Positions 41,046 to 52,621 of a stretch of 64,000 bases of DNA are shown piece after piece. The DNA is from Botryococcus braunii (taxonomy: Eukaryota; Chlorophyta; Trebouxiophyceae): contig KV908483.1 of the NCBI GenBank assembly GCA_002005505.1, positions 110,001-174,000 on the forward strand, written 5' to 3'. The number at the start of each line of letters is the position of its first letter. The stretch's first letter is position 1. The notes below the pieces were generated by a model, which had not been told where the DNA came from, searched no databases, and saw only the letters and a program-made list of their open reading frames with translations. Both the position numbers and the translations under genes were made by a program.

Positions 41046-44000
41046 ATGGCGAGAAAGAGATCTAAATCAAGGGAGCCATCTGAGGAGGAGCCCACAACAG
41101 AGGAAGCATCTACATCGTCTCCCACACGACAGCCGTGTACACCCAGCACATCAAAGGGCGAGGGAGATGTACTCCCCAAGGTCATAGCCACTCAAGTCAA
41201 AGTGCATATTAAACTGGATCGTCATGGCACAAATTTTGTGGTATGGGACAATGCTTTCACTGCTGCCAATAGTGCCAAGGGTTCCTTTCCTGCCATTCAG
41301 TCAGCCATGCCTGGAACTATCCACAATGCGGCTGCAATGCTTCTGCTGTATGAGTCAGTTCCAGAGGAATGGTTAGGAGAAGTGTCAAGTAAGCCGTCAG
41401 CTTATGATGCATATCTGTTTATTTGCAAGAAATTTGTGGGTGGCTACAACACTCAAGCAAATGCAGACTAGCTGAAGGAAATGTCCAAAGGGATGAGACG
41501 TGGAGAAACGATCTCTCAGTATGTGTCTAGAATGATAAATCTCAAAAGCTGCTTGAAACGCAATGGACATGACCTCTTGGATGGTCATGTGGCCTCCCAG
41601 ATTGTGCAGGGACTGCCAGCAGCAGCTAATCCTCCAGGGATGTTGCCCACTGCAGTAGCTTACCCCCTGGATGATCTGGCAGCTCTCATTTCCACCACTG
41701 CAGAGGCGTCTGGCTACAACGATGATGGAGAACAGCCTGCCATGGTGATGAAGGCAATGCCTGCTCAACGAGAGACTGATCCAGCCCCTTCCACTAGCGG
41801 GGCCAATCCCTCCAAACAGCCAGCAGACTCAGAATCAAGGGGAGAAGTGAGAGGCACGTGCAACTACTGCCACAGGAAAGGCCATTTTTGGAGAGACTGC
41901 CGCAAACGTCAAAGGGATGCAGAGACACAACGCAATGTGGTGGCAGCGGTACAGCAACTTGCTGCCATGTGGCCCCAAGGGCAGTTTCCTGGTGCACCCC
42001 AGCCACCTCCAAGCGTGCAGCATGCATTCCCAGGCACTGGAGCGTTCCCACTACTGCACCCTCCTCCAGGCCCACCTTCTCCTCCCTCAGAAGGTATGCC
42101 ATACGTGGTATCTTATAATGTGCTGGATGGCAGTAAGCACCAACAGTCCAAACAGTCGTGGCTTGTGGATAGTGGAGCGTCTGTACATCTTGTGAACAAC
42201 CTGTCCCTGCTGCATGCCCCTACAGTACATGACCACCCTATTCCACTGCTGCTTGCTACATCTGATGCCACTGGGGGTATTGTTGCTACTGGGTCAGTGT
42301 GTCTCATGTCCTCTCAGCATATTCCTGTGTGGCTGCATCATGTCCAGTGTGTTCCCTCAGCCACCACCAATATTCTCTCAGTATCTGCTGCTCTGCGCGA
42401 TGGAATCCGGTTCAGTACAGATAGACTGGGAGCATTCACTGCTGTCTCAGGACCGAGTGGTTGGCGGATGCCTGTGAAACCAGAGAATGGTCTCTATTAT
42501 ATCCACAACTGCCTCCCAGTACCGCCAGTGAAGGTTCATTATTCAGTGACTGCTGCCCTGAAGAAGAAATGCTCCAAAGGTCTAAGTCATGACTGTGCCA
42601 AACGTTTCCTGTGGCACAGCAGATTGGGACACCCAGGAGACCCCAGGATGAAACGCCTGAGCAGTGAGCAACTGGTTACTGGCCTAGACCCCTTGATGTC
42701 CCCCTGTGAAAAGTGTCCTAAGTACTGTGAAGCATGCATTGAGGGGAAGCATGCACGTCCCCCATTTGGTGAAAGCTCTAGACCTGCTGAGAAACCCCTT
42801 GACAGAATCCACATTGACACTGTGGGTCCCATATCACCAGCAGCCATTACTGGGGAACGCTTTTGGGTAACCGTAACTGATGAGGCATCTGGGTGGAAGG
42901 CAGTGCTGCCAGTGAAGTCAAAAGATGTAATTGGAGCTGTTGTCAGAGACCTAATTTTGTATTGGCAAACTGAGAAGGAAACTACAGTGAAGTGCATCCG
43001 CAGTGACAGAGGGACAGAGTTCTTAAATGCCAAGTTCAAGGAATTTTGTGCATCCCAGGGCACTAAGCTGGAGACATCTGCCCCATATACCCCTCAGCAG
43101 AATGGAGTTGCTGAGAGAGCCAACAGAACCCTCAAGGAGCGCACCAGGACCCTCCTCAATTTTGCTGCAGCAAGCCCTGTTATGTGGAAGGAAGCCCTGG
43201 AGACAGCCTGCACCCTCCTAAATATGGGACCCAGCACAGGCAGGCCCCTATCTCCCTGCGAAATGTTCATGGGATATAAGCCAGATGTATCCTTGCTGCG
43301 CACTTGGGGATGCCTTGCATTTGTGCACGTTCCTGACCAGCAGAGGGGGGCCTTTGCACCGAAGGCTGTGGCTGGGATGTTCACTGGTTACTCTCCAGTG
43401 TCAAAGGCATATCGTATCTATATGGGGGGGGGGGATCTGGAGAGAGAGCAGAGATGTTCAATTTGTGGAACACATTCGAGGAGCTACTCGGGTGGGAATG
43501 GCTGTTCTCCCTGACCAGCCTCAGCAGTTTTCATACCCTGAAGACTTATCAGGGCAATTGCACAGCAGCAATCCAGTGGTGCCATTGTCACAGCGCAGTA
43601 TGCAGAACCAGACTGTCAGCAGCCCATGCTCCAGCAGTAGACCTGACAGCTCCTTCCCGGTACCCTCTGACCAGGCTGCAACTGAGCCTGATAGTCAGGG
43701 GAAGCCTTCCCAAGAGGAGGGCATTCTCATTGTGTCTCCCGAAGCAAGCACGGGAGAGCAGCAGCCGGACCTGGATCAGTCCGGGGCTCTGGACGCTATT
43801 CAACGACTGGCGCGAGGAAGTGTAGACAGCGGACAACATCATCAGACTTTAGAGCGAATACAGCAGTCACTGCGTAACACGCATCCGGCTACTACCATCC
43901 CGCCTCCGGACGGACTGTCGCGGGCTCAACGCTATGAGCAACGAACTGCGGCTCGAGATATCCTGCTGGCACAGGATAAGGGAGAGAGCTGTGAGCGAGA

Positions 44001-46298
44001 GGGGAGGACTGAAGGTGACACAGAGTCACAGGGACCAGGGGAAGCGCAGGAATTGGGGCAGGACACCGAGAGACCTGCTTCACTTGTAAGAGATGAGAGG
44101 GGGACAGTCTCTGATCAGACTGCAGATGGTCCAAGTGAGCTGAGATGTATGGGTGGGACCTGCTCAGTGCCTGAGAGAAATGTTAGCGATGAGAACTCTA
44201 TCAGTGATGCCCAAGGACAATGTGGTGCCAGCCACGCAAGTGTGGGCCATGCATGGGAGTGTGCTGCTGGGCCTGCGCCCCAGCGCTCATGTCTAGTGGG
44301 CAGCAGACAGAGAGAGAGAGAGACATGGGCACAGCAGCAAGATAGACCAAGTGCTCATGCAATGCAGAGTGGTTCACATGTCTGTGAGAGTCCTGACGGG
44401 ACTGCAAACCGTCAGCCATGTGAGAGTGTGTCTGAGGAGGTGAATCGGAAGCCAAGACAGTGTGAGAACTCCCCCAATTACAAGAGCTTTCCGAGAGGTA
44501 CCTGTGTTTGGGAGGATGATGTGAGAGTGGCTGGCAGCAAGCTTGAGAGGGCAAGCTGTGAGTCTAAGAGAGAGAAAGAGCAGAGGGAGAGATCTGGATC
44601 TTTACCCACAGTCCCCACGTGCAGTGCGGCGACATTCAGCGAAAGAGTAGTGGATGAGAGTGAGAGTAAGAGTAAGCAAGATCAGGGGAAGCACACTGGG
44701 GTGCGTTTTGGGAAGATTAGTGTGCCTTCAAGTCTAAAGGAGGCCCAGCAGTCCCCACAGTGGGAATACTGGAAGGCTGCAATGCAGGAGGAGCAAAACT
44801 CCTTAGATGCTCATGAGGTGATGGAGTTTGTTCCTAGACCTCGTGGGCACAAAGTCATCCCAGTTCACTGGATTTTCTCAGTGAAAATGGATGCACACGG
44901 CAATGTGCTTAGGTTCAAGGCCAGGCTGGTGGCTCAAGGGTGTAGGCAAATTCCAGGAGTGGATGTGATGGAGGTATTTGCTCCCACCAGCAGTTATGGG
45001 TCTAGAAGAGCTTTACTGTCAGTGGCTGCACAGGAGGGTCTTGAAATTCACCAGGTGGATGTCAAGACTGCGTTTTTAAATGGTGAATTAGAGGAGGAGG
45101 TCTATGTCACACAACCTCCTGGGTTTGAGAATGGGGATGGGAACACTGTGTGTCGCTTGAAGAAGGCTCTGTATGGCCTGAAGCAAGCTCCAAGGGCATG
45201 GCATAAGACCCTTAATGAGAAGCTACATACCATGGGGTATGAGGTGTGCAAGAGTGATGCTGGGGTCTATGTAAATGTTCTGTGGAGGGAGGGAAATCCT
45301 TTGTGCTGATTTATGTTGATGATCTATTGATAGTTTCAAAGGGCATGAGTGAGATTGAGAGAGTGAAAGGATTGTTGAAGAAGGAGTTCACCATTCATGA
45401 TTTAGGAGAGGTGAAAGATTTCTTAGGCTGCCAAGTGATGAGAGATAGAGAGAAAGGGTTGATTTCTTTGAGTTGCATCCCAAAGATTGATGCCTTAGTT
45501 GAGAAATTTGGGCTGGATCTGGAGTCTGTGGGGCCTGACACCCCTATGACTAAGGATTTTGTGGCCACACAGCGACCGATGTCCAAGGACAACAGTGCCA
45601 GCATTGGAGCTGGGAGTCCCTTACCACCAGGGCACAGATATTGTGAGCTGGTTGGGTCACTGTTGTACATTGCAAACACCACAAGGCCTGATATTTCCCA
45701 GGCTGTGGGAGTGCTTTCCAGGTACAGGATTACTCCCACCACTGCTCACTGGAATGAAGCCATCAGAGTGTTGAAGTATCTGATGGCTACCAGGGATCTT
45801 GTGTTAGTACTTGGAGGGAAGGACACAGAGCTGGAGGGCTTTGTGGATGCAGATTATGGTGGTGATCAGGATCACAGGTTTTCCACTACGGGTTACGTAA
45901 TTCGTGTGTTTGGAGGAGCTGTAGTTTGGGGAAGCAAGAAGCAGTCTGCAGTGGCCACATCCACTGTAGAGGCTGAGTTCATGGCGGCAAGTGCAGCTGT
46001 CAAGGAGGCAAATTGGATGAAGGGATTCCTTGAAGAAATTGGTATTTCTCCTTGGATTGTGAAGATCCACTGTGATAATCAGGGATGCATCAATCATCTC
46101 AGAAACCCAGTGTTCTCAAAGCATACCAAGCACATTGCAATCAGCTTCCATTTTGCTCGGGAAGCTATTGCATTGGGACAGGTGGATGTGAAGTACGTTC
46201 CATCTGCTAGGAATGTGGCAGATATATTTACCAAGCCGTTGACAAGGCAGGTATTTCAGGGCCATCGTGAGGCTCTAGGACTGGCCAAGTTTTTGTGA
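41046..46298 (+). pseudogene. CopA6 gag-pol with one stop and two frameshifts
   Basis: Copia polyprotein from the ATG at 41046 to the normal LAKFL terminus at 46298. TGG is changed to TAG at 41469-41471 in gag (NADW). The CCHC knuckle (CNYCHRKGHFWRDC) is near 41860, protease DSGAS near 42170, integrase near 42600-43150. A run of 11 G (43424-43434) shifts the frame in MGGGIWRES. The linker and RT are open again from about 43430 to 45270, where one G is missing in VYVKCSV. RT catalytic YVDDLLI is near 45312 and RNase H FVDADYGGD near 45840. All three lesions are small and look recent. Confidence 0.91.
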
Positions 46299-46316
46299 GG
46301 AAAAGTCAAGGGGAAG

Positions 46317-47046
46317 TGTTATAATAGTGAAAGAACAGATTAGTGACTTTCCCTCAGAAGAGTAATAGTGGCCAGGCTTCCCTTAAAGCTATCAATGTGA
46401 ACAATCTTAGAGGTAGAGTAATGGATGGCAGAACTCTAGAGTTCTGCCATAATTGATCTGGACTGATTCCATTTTAGAAAGAGAGAGTAATGCAATTTGA
46501 CGCGTTCTTGCGAGAAAGGATATAGGCAGCAGGCATGAAGGGCTCGGCACTTGTTTGGGACTGAAAGAGCACTCCGGGTGCTTATCTCTGATCAGTTGCC
46601 TCAAGTGTCAACACACAGTCGGGCTCTGCTTGCTCTCCTACACACAGCAAGAGACCCGACCGAGCTTAACACCCTTCGTGCCGGGACATACAGGTGAAGT
46701 GCTGCATCTCAGTGTAACTTGCATGGACAATTGATTAGGAAGAGGTCTAGATAAGTGTATTAGAATGTTGCGAATGCTTGACTCATCGAACAATGGAAAT
46801 GCGAACTATCTGTCGATGCTTAGAAGAGGTAGTTTGAATTCCTTGACGTTGAGAGAGAGCAAGAAGCAATGTAATGACTTGTTTGGGACTGAAAGAGCAC
46901 TCCGGGTGCTTATCTCTGATCAGTTGCCTCAAGTGTCAACACACAGTCGGGCTCTGCTTGCTCTCCTACACACAGCAAGAGACCCGACCGAGCTTAACAC
47001 CCTTCGTGCCGGGACATACAGGGAACATTACGCCCAGAATTGTACA
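46317..47046 (+). repeat. CopA6 3' LTR (two-module form)
   Basis: 730 bp. Modules end at 46693 (followed by GTGAAGT, a good splice-donor-like sequence) and 47021 (followed by GGAAC). The palindrome is at 46427-46448 and a TATA box at 46521. Confidence 0.93.
46618..46660 (+). other. Conserved RNA hairpin in LTR module (CopA6)
   Basis: 46618-46634 pairs with 46646-46660 through 15 base pairs, with bulges at C46624 and G46628 and the loop CTCCTACACAC. Bulge positions and loop match CopA5 while several stem pairs are exchanged as pairs (for example TA against CG near the loop). This supports a functional RNA structure. Confidence 0.72.
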
Positions 47047-50000
47047 AAATCTAAGGATGTTATCGGAGCTGTTGTCAGGGATCTTGTCCTGTTTTGGCAG
47101 ACAGAACGAAGAACCACTGTGAAATGCATTCGATGTGACAGGGGCACTGAATTTATTAATGCCAAATTCAAGGAGTTCTGTGCATCTCAGGGCACTAAGT
47201 TGGAGATGTCAGCACCATATACCCCGCAACAGAATGGGATAGCAGAGCGAGCTAACAGGACCCTCAAGGAGCGAACCAGGACACTTCTCAACTTTGCAGC
47301 AGCCAGTCCTGTGATGTGGAAAGAGGCTCTGGAGACAGCCTGCACCCTTCTGAACATGGGACCCAGCTCAGGCAGGCCTCTTACCCCCTGTGAAATGTTT
47401 ATGGGATATAAACCTGATGTCTCCCTTCTACGTACCTGGGGATGTCTGGCATTTGTGCATATACCAGACAAGCAGAGGGGTGTATTTGCACCCAAGGCAG
47501 TGCCCGGGATGTTCACTGGATATTCACCAGTGTCCAAGGCATTTCGAATCTATCTAGGGGGAGGGCAGGCGGGAGAGCAGAGATGTGGAATTTGTGGAGC
47601 ACATTCGGGGGGCCTCCAGAGTGGGAATACACATTCTGCCTGGACAGCCACAGAAGTTTTCATATCATGAAGGCCTGCACCTCCAGCAGCGGGACAGTGA
47701 ACTTCCTGCTGGTCACATCCAACCCCACACTCAGGATGGCACGATCAGCATACCATGCTCCAGCAACAGACCTGACAGCACCCTCCCAGAAGCCCCTGAC
47801 GAGGCTGCAACCGAGCCTGGCTGTCAGGGGAAGTGCCTCCCGGAGGAAGGTGCCTCTGATCTTGCCACTGGATCACCGGGAGGAACTCATCCGCTGGACC
47901 TGGACCAGTCCGGCATGTTGGAGACACTTCATCGAATGGCAAGAGGGAATCCCGACAGTGGAGGACATCAACGGTGTTTGGAGCGAGCACAGCACACACT
48001 CCGAGATCCACGGCCTGACAACGAAGGCCAGCCGCCGGATGGATTGACAAGATCACAACGCTACGAGCATCGCACTGCTGCTCGCGAGCTCCTGCTGGCA
48101 CAGGAGAAGGGAGAGAGCTGTGAGCGAGTGGGGTTGACTGAATGTGACACCGAGTCACAGGGACCAGGGGAAGTGCAGGAAAGAGGTCAGGATCCTGAGA
48201 GACCTGCATCACATGTGAGCGATGAGAGGGGGACAGTCTCTGATCAGACTGAGGATGGTCCAAGTGAGCTGAGTTGCTTGGGTGGGACCTGTTCAGTACC
48301 TGAGGAAATTGTTAGAGATGAGAGTTCTGTCTGTAATGCCCAAAGACAATGTGGTGCCAGCCACACAAGTGTGGGCTATGCTTGTGAGCGTGCTGCTGGG
48401 CCTGCGCCCCAGCGCTCATGTTTGGCAGGGAGCAGACAGAGAGAGAGAGAGACATGGGCACAACACCAAGACAGACCAAGTGTCCAAGCTGTGCAGAGTG
48501 GTTCAATTGCCTGCGAGAGCTCTGACGAGGCTGAAGCACGTCAGTCATGTAAGAGTGTGGATGAGGAGGTAAATCGGAAGCTTGGACAGTGTGAGAATTT
48601 GCCCAATTACAAGAGCTTTCCGAGAGATACCTGTGTCTGGGAGGATGATGTGAGAGTGCGAAGCAGTAAGCTCGAAAGGGCAAACTGTGAGTCGAAGAGA
48701 GAGAGAGAGCAGCGAGGAAAGTCAGAATCCTCACAAACTGCACCCAGGTGCAGTGCGGCGACATTCAGCGAAAGAGTAGTGGGTGAAAGAGAGAGTGAGA
48801 GCAAGCCAGATCAGGGGAAGCACACAGGGGTACGGTTTGGGAAAACTAGTGTGCCTTCCAGTTTGAGGGAGGCACAGAAGTCCCCTCAGTGGGAATATTG
48901 GAAGGCTGCTATGCAAGAAGAGCAGAATTCTTTGGATGCCCACGAGGTCATGGAGTATGTCCCTAGACCTCGTGGCCATAAAGTAATTCCAGTTCATTGG
49001 ATCTTTTCAGTGAAAATGGATGCCCATGGCAATGTGCTGAGGTTCAAGGCTAGGCTGGTAGCTCAAGGATGCAGGCAAATTCCTGGAGTAGATGTCATGG
49101 AAGTCTTTGCCCCAACTAGCAGTTATGGATCCAGGAGAGCCTTACTGTCAGTGGCTGCACAAGAGGGTCTTGAAATTCACCAGGTGGATATCAAGACTGC
49201 TTTCCTGAATGGGGAATTAGAGGAGGAGGTGTATGTCACACAACCTCCTGGGTTTGAAAATGGGGATGGTAACACAGTGTGTCGCTTGAAGAAGGCATTG
49301 TATGGCCTGAAGCAAGCTCCAAGGGCATGGCATAAGACCCTTATGAGAAGCTGCATACCATGGGCTATGAAGTGTGCAAGAGTGATGCTGGTGTCTATGT
49401 GAAGTGTTCAGTAGATGGAGGAAAGTCATTTGTGTTGATTTATGTAGATGATCTACTGACAGTTTCCATAGGCATGGGAGAGATTGAGAGAGTGAAGGGT
49501 TTACTCAAGCAAGAGTTCACCATTCATGATTTAGGAGAGGTAAAAGATTTCCTGGGCTGTCAAGTGATGAGAGATAGGGATAAAGGGCTAATTTCATTAA
49601 GCTGCATCCCTAAGATTGATGCACTGGTTGAGAAATTTGGGCTGGATCTGGAGTCTGTGGGGCCCGACACCCCTATGACCAAAGATTTTATAGCCACACA
49701 GAGGCCTATGTCTAAGGACAACAGTGACAGCATTGGTGCTGGGAGCCCCCTTCCACCAGGACACAGGTACTGTGAACTGGTTGGGTCACTGTTGTACATT
49801 GCAAATACCACTAGGCCTGATATTTCACAGGCTGTGGGAGTGCTTTCCAGGTACAGGATTACCCCTACTACTGCTCACTGTAATGAAGCCATCAGAGTGT
49901 TGAAATATCTGAAGGCAACCAGAGATCTCGTTTTGGTCCTTGGAGGGAAGGACACAGAGCTTGAGGGTTTTGTTGATGCAGATTATGGTGGGGACCAAGA

Positions 50001-50428
50001 TCACCGATTTTCCACTACAGGGTATGTCATCAGAGTGTTTGGTGGAGCTGTAGTTTGGGGGAGCAAGAAGCAGTCTGCAGTTGCCACATCCACTGTAGAA
50101 GCTGAGTTCATGGCGGCAAGTGCAGCTGTCAAAGAGGCCAATTGGATGAAGGGATTCCTTGAGGAAATTGGGATTTCTCCATGGATTGTCAAGATTCACT
50201 GTGATAATCAGGGATGCATCAATCATCTCAGAAATCCAGTGTTCTCTAAGCATACTAAGCATATTGCTATCAGCTTCCACTTTGCGCGGGAAGCTATTGC
50301 ATTGGGTCAAGTTGATGTGAAATACGTTCCTTCTGCAAGGAATGTGGCGGATGTATTCACAAAGCCTTTAACAAGGCAGGTATTTACAAGGACATCGTGA
50401 GGCTCTGGGTTTGGCCAAGTTTTTGTGA
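47047..50428 (+). pseudogene. CopA4 integrase core, linker, RT and RNase H
   Basis: Continues CopA4 after CopA6 from KSKDVIGAVV. Integrase core RCDRGTEF and TPQQNGIAERANRT are near 47130-47260. Frameshift near 47570 in the YLGGG-WRES region. Linker 47585-48850; RT from about 48850 with a one-base deletion near 49342 (TLNEKL), then YVDDLLT near 49440. RNase H FVDADYGGD near 49970; a one-base insertion near 50387 misreads the last codons. The ancestral stop is at 50426-50428. Confidence 0.9.
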
Positions 50429-50446
50429 GGAAAAGGCAAGGGGAAG

Positions 50447-51176
50447 TGTTATAATAGTGAAAGAACATTTTGGTGCCTTTCCCTCAGAAGAGTAATAGTG
50501 GCCAGATCAGCTCCAATTACCAGTGAGAACATTTATTAGAATGAGTAATAGGTGGCAGAACCTAGGAGTTCTGCCAGAACCAATCTAGACCAATTGTACG
50601 TTGATAAGGGAGGATGAGGTAATCAGACACGGTTTGCTCGAAAGGCTATATGCTCCTGGCTCGAAGGAATGAGGCACTTGATTGGGACATCAAAAGCACT
50701 TCGGGTGTTTGTCACTTAACTGTTGCCAGTCAAGTCATCTCATTCACAGTCGCCACTGCTTGTTAATCGACATACAACAAGAGTGTCGCCGGGCTAAACA
50801 CCCTCGTGCCGGGTCATACAGGTAAACTGTTGTCAGGACATCACATACACAAGAACAATAGATTAGGAAAGGGTCTAGATAATGTGTAATAGAAAGGTGC
50901 TAATGTTTTAGCTCATCGGACATCGGTAATGCAGACTATCAGTAACTTCGTAGATAGAGTAGTTTGAATTGCTGAGTGATGAGAGAGAGCAATAAGCATT
51001 GTAACACTTGATTGGGACATCAAAAGCACTTCGGGTGTTTGTCACTTAACTGTTGCCAGTCAAGTCATCTCATTCACAGTCGCCACTGCTTGTTACTCGA
51101 CATACAACAAGAGTGTCGCCGGGCTAAACACCCTCGTGCCGGGTCATACAGGAAACGCCACGCTCAGAATTGTACA
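50447..51176 (+). repeat. CopA4 3' LTR
   Basis: 730 bp, two-module form, about two differences from 24099-24828 by eye. Followed by GTGTC (51177-51181), which returns to the Gyp1 LTR. Confidence 0.94.
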
Positions 51177-51181
51177 GTGTC

Positions 51182-51245
51182 ACCCTTGCCTAAAACCCTT
51201 GCTTAGCTTGTTATAAATCTTAGTTACACGTCTCACTTCGTTAAA
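51182..51245 (+). repeat. Gyp1 3' LTR, right end
   Basis: ACCCTTGCC...TTCGTTAAA continues the LTR interrupted at 24098 and matches about 3568-3630 of the 5' LTR. After it CTTGCGTACGTGG resumes the CopA1 integrase codons. Confidence 0.9.
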
Positions 51246-52533
51246 CTTGCGTACGTGGGGATGCCTGGCCTTTGTCCATGTACCAGAGCATCAGAGGGGA
51301 GTGTTTGCACCTAAGGCAGTGCCTGGCATGTTTACTGGATATTCCTTAGTGTCCAAGGCGTTCAGAATTTATCTTGGAGGGGGAGTCTGGAGGGAGAGCA
51401 GAGATGTGGAATTTGTGGAGCACATTCGGGGGGCCTCCAGAGTGGGAATACACATTCTGCCTGGACAGCCTCAGCAGTTTTCATACCCTGAAGGCCTGCA
51501 ACTCCAGCAGCAGGACAGTGAACCTCCTGCTGGTCCCAACCAACTCCGTACTCAGAATGGCGCTATCAGCATACCCTGCTCCAGCAACAGACCTGACAGC
51601 ACCCTCCCAGAAGCCCCTGACGAGGCTGCAACCGAGCCTGTCGGTCTGGGGAAGTGCCTCCCGGAAGAAGCTGCCACTGACCAAGTCACGGGATCACCGG
51701 AAGGTCTCATCCACTGGATCTGGACCAGTCCGGCATGGTGGAGACACTCCGTCGAATGGCAAGAGGGAATCCCGACGGTGGAGGACATCATCAGTTTTTG
51801 GAGCGAGCACAGCAGTCCCTCCGAGACCCGCGGCCTGACAACGAAGGCCAGCCCCCGGAGGGAGTGACAAGATCGCAACGCTACGAGCATCGAACTGCTG
51901 CTCGCGAGCTCCTGCTGGCACAGGAGAAGGGTGAGAGCTGTGAGCGAGTGGGGCTGACAGAATGTGACACTGAGTCACAGGGACCAGGGGAAGTGCAGGA
52001 AAGGGGTCAGAATCACGAGAGACCTGCATCACATGTGAGCGATGAGAGGGGGACAGTCTCTGATCAGACTGAGGATGGTCCAAGTGAGCTGAGTTGTTTG
52101 GGTGGGACCTGTACAGTGCCTGAGAGTGATGTTAGAGATGCATCATGTGAGATGAGCTGCACAGTCCAATTCCATGAAGCCCAGATACAATGTGGTGCCA
52201 GCCATACAAATGGGGGCAGTGCCTGTGAGCCCGCAGCTGGGCCAGCGTCCCAGCGCACATGTGTAGTGGGTGGAAGACAGAGAGAGAGAGAGGCACTAGC
52301 TCAGTGCACAGAAGGAGCAGCCACACAAATCCTGCAGGGTGCTCAGACTGCTTGTGAGGGAACTGACGGGACTGCTACTCGCCAGACATGTGAGAGTGCG
52401 AATGAGGAGGTGAATCGGAAGCTTAGACAATGTGTGACAACCCCAGACTACAAGAGCTTTCCGAGAGATACCTGTGTCTGGGAGAATGATGTAAGCGTGC
52501 GGAGCAGTAAGCTTGAAAAGGCAAACTGCGAGT

Positions 52534-52621
<88 letters not shown>

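Larger units (their letters stand above)
40051..47046 (+). mobile_element. CopA6, Copia element inside CopA4
   Basis: Copia element with exact target duplication AAATC (40046-40050 and 47047-47051). The two LTRs are unequal: 402 bp at the 5' side (40051-40452) and 730 bp at the 3' side (46317-47046), because the 5' LTR lacks one 328-bp spacer-plus-module unit. Outside that unit they are nearly identical. ORF1 is intact; gag-pol has one stop and two frameshifts. Confidence 0.94.
24099..51176 (+). mobile_element. CopA4, Copia element in the 3' LTR of Gyp1
   Basis: Complete Copia element with 730-bp LTRs at 24099-24828 and 50447-51176 and exact target duplication GTGTC (24094-24098 and 51177-51181). 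By eye the LTRs differ at only about two positions. It is interrupted by CopA5 (27064-39814) and CopA6 (40051-47046). Its ORF1 is intact; gag-pol has stops and frameshifts. Confidence 0.94.
2338..51245 (+). mobile_element. Gyp1, Ty3/Gypsy chromovirus, carrying three nested insertions
   Basis: Complete Ty3/Gypsy element. Its 5' LTR (2338-3630) and 3' LTR (23684-24098 plus 51182-51245) share the start TGTAGTGAGG. Between them lie a primer-binding site, gag, a pre-protease region, protease, RT, RNase H, integrase and a C-terminal chromodomain, then a G-rich polypurine tract. With insertions removed, both LTRs are about 480 bp and differ at about three positions by eye. It inserted into the integrase gene of CopA1. 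It is broken by the hAT-like element (2539-3343), CopA2 (5351-19370), CopA4 (24099-51176), a gag frame change near 4546 and a small deletion near 20135. Confidence 0.93.
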
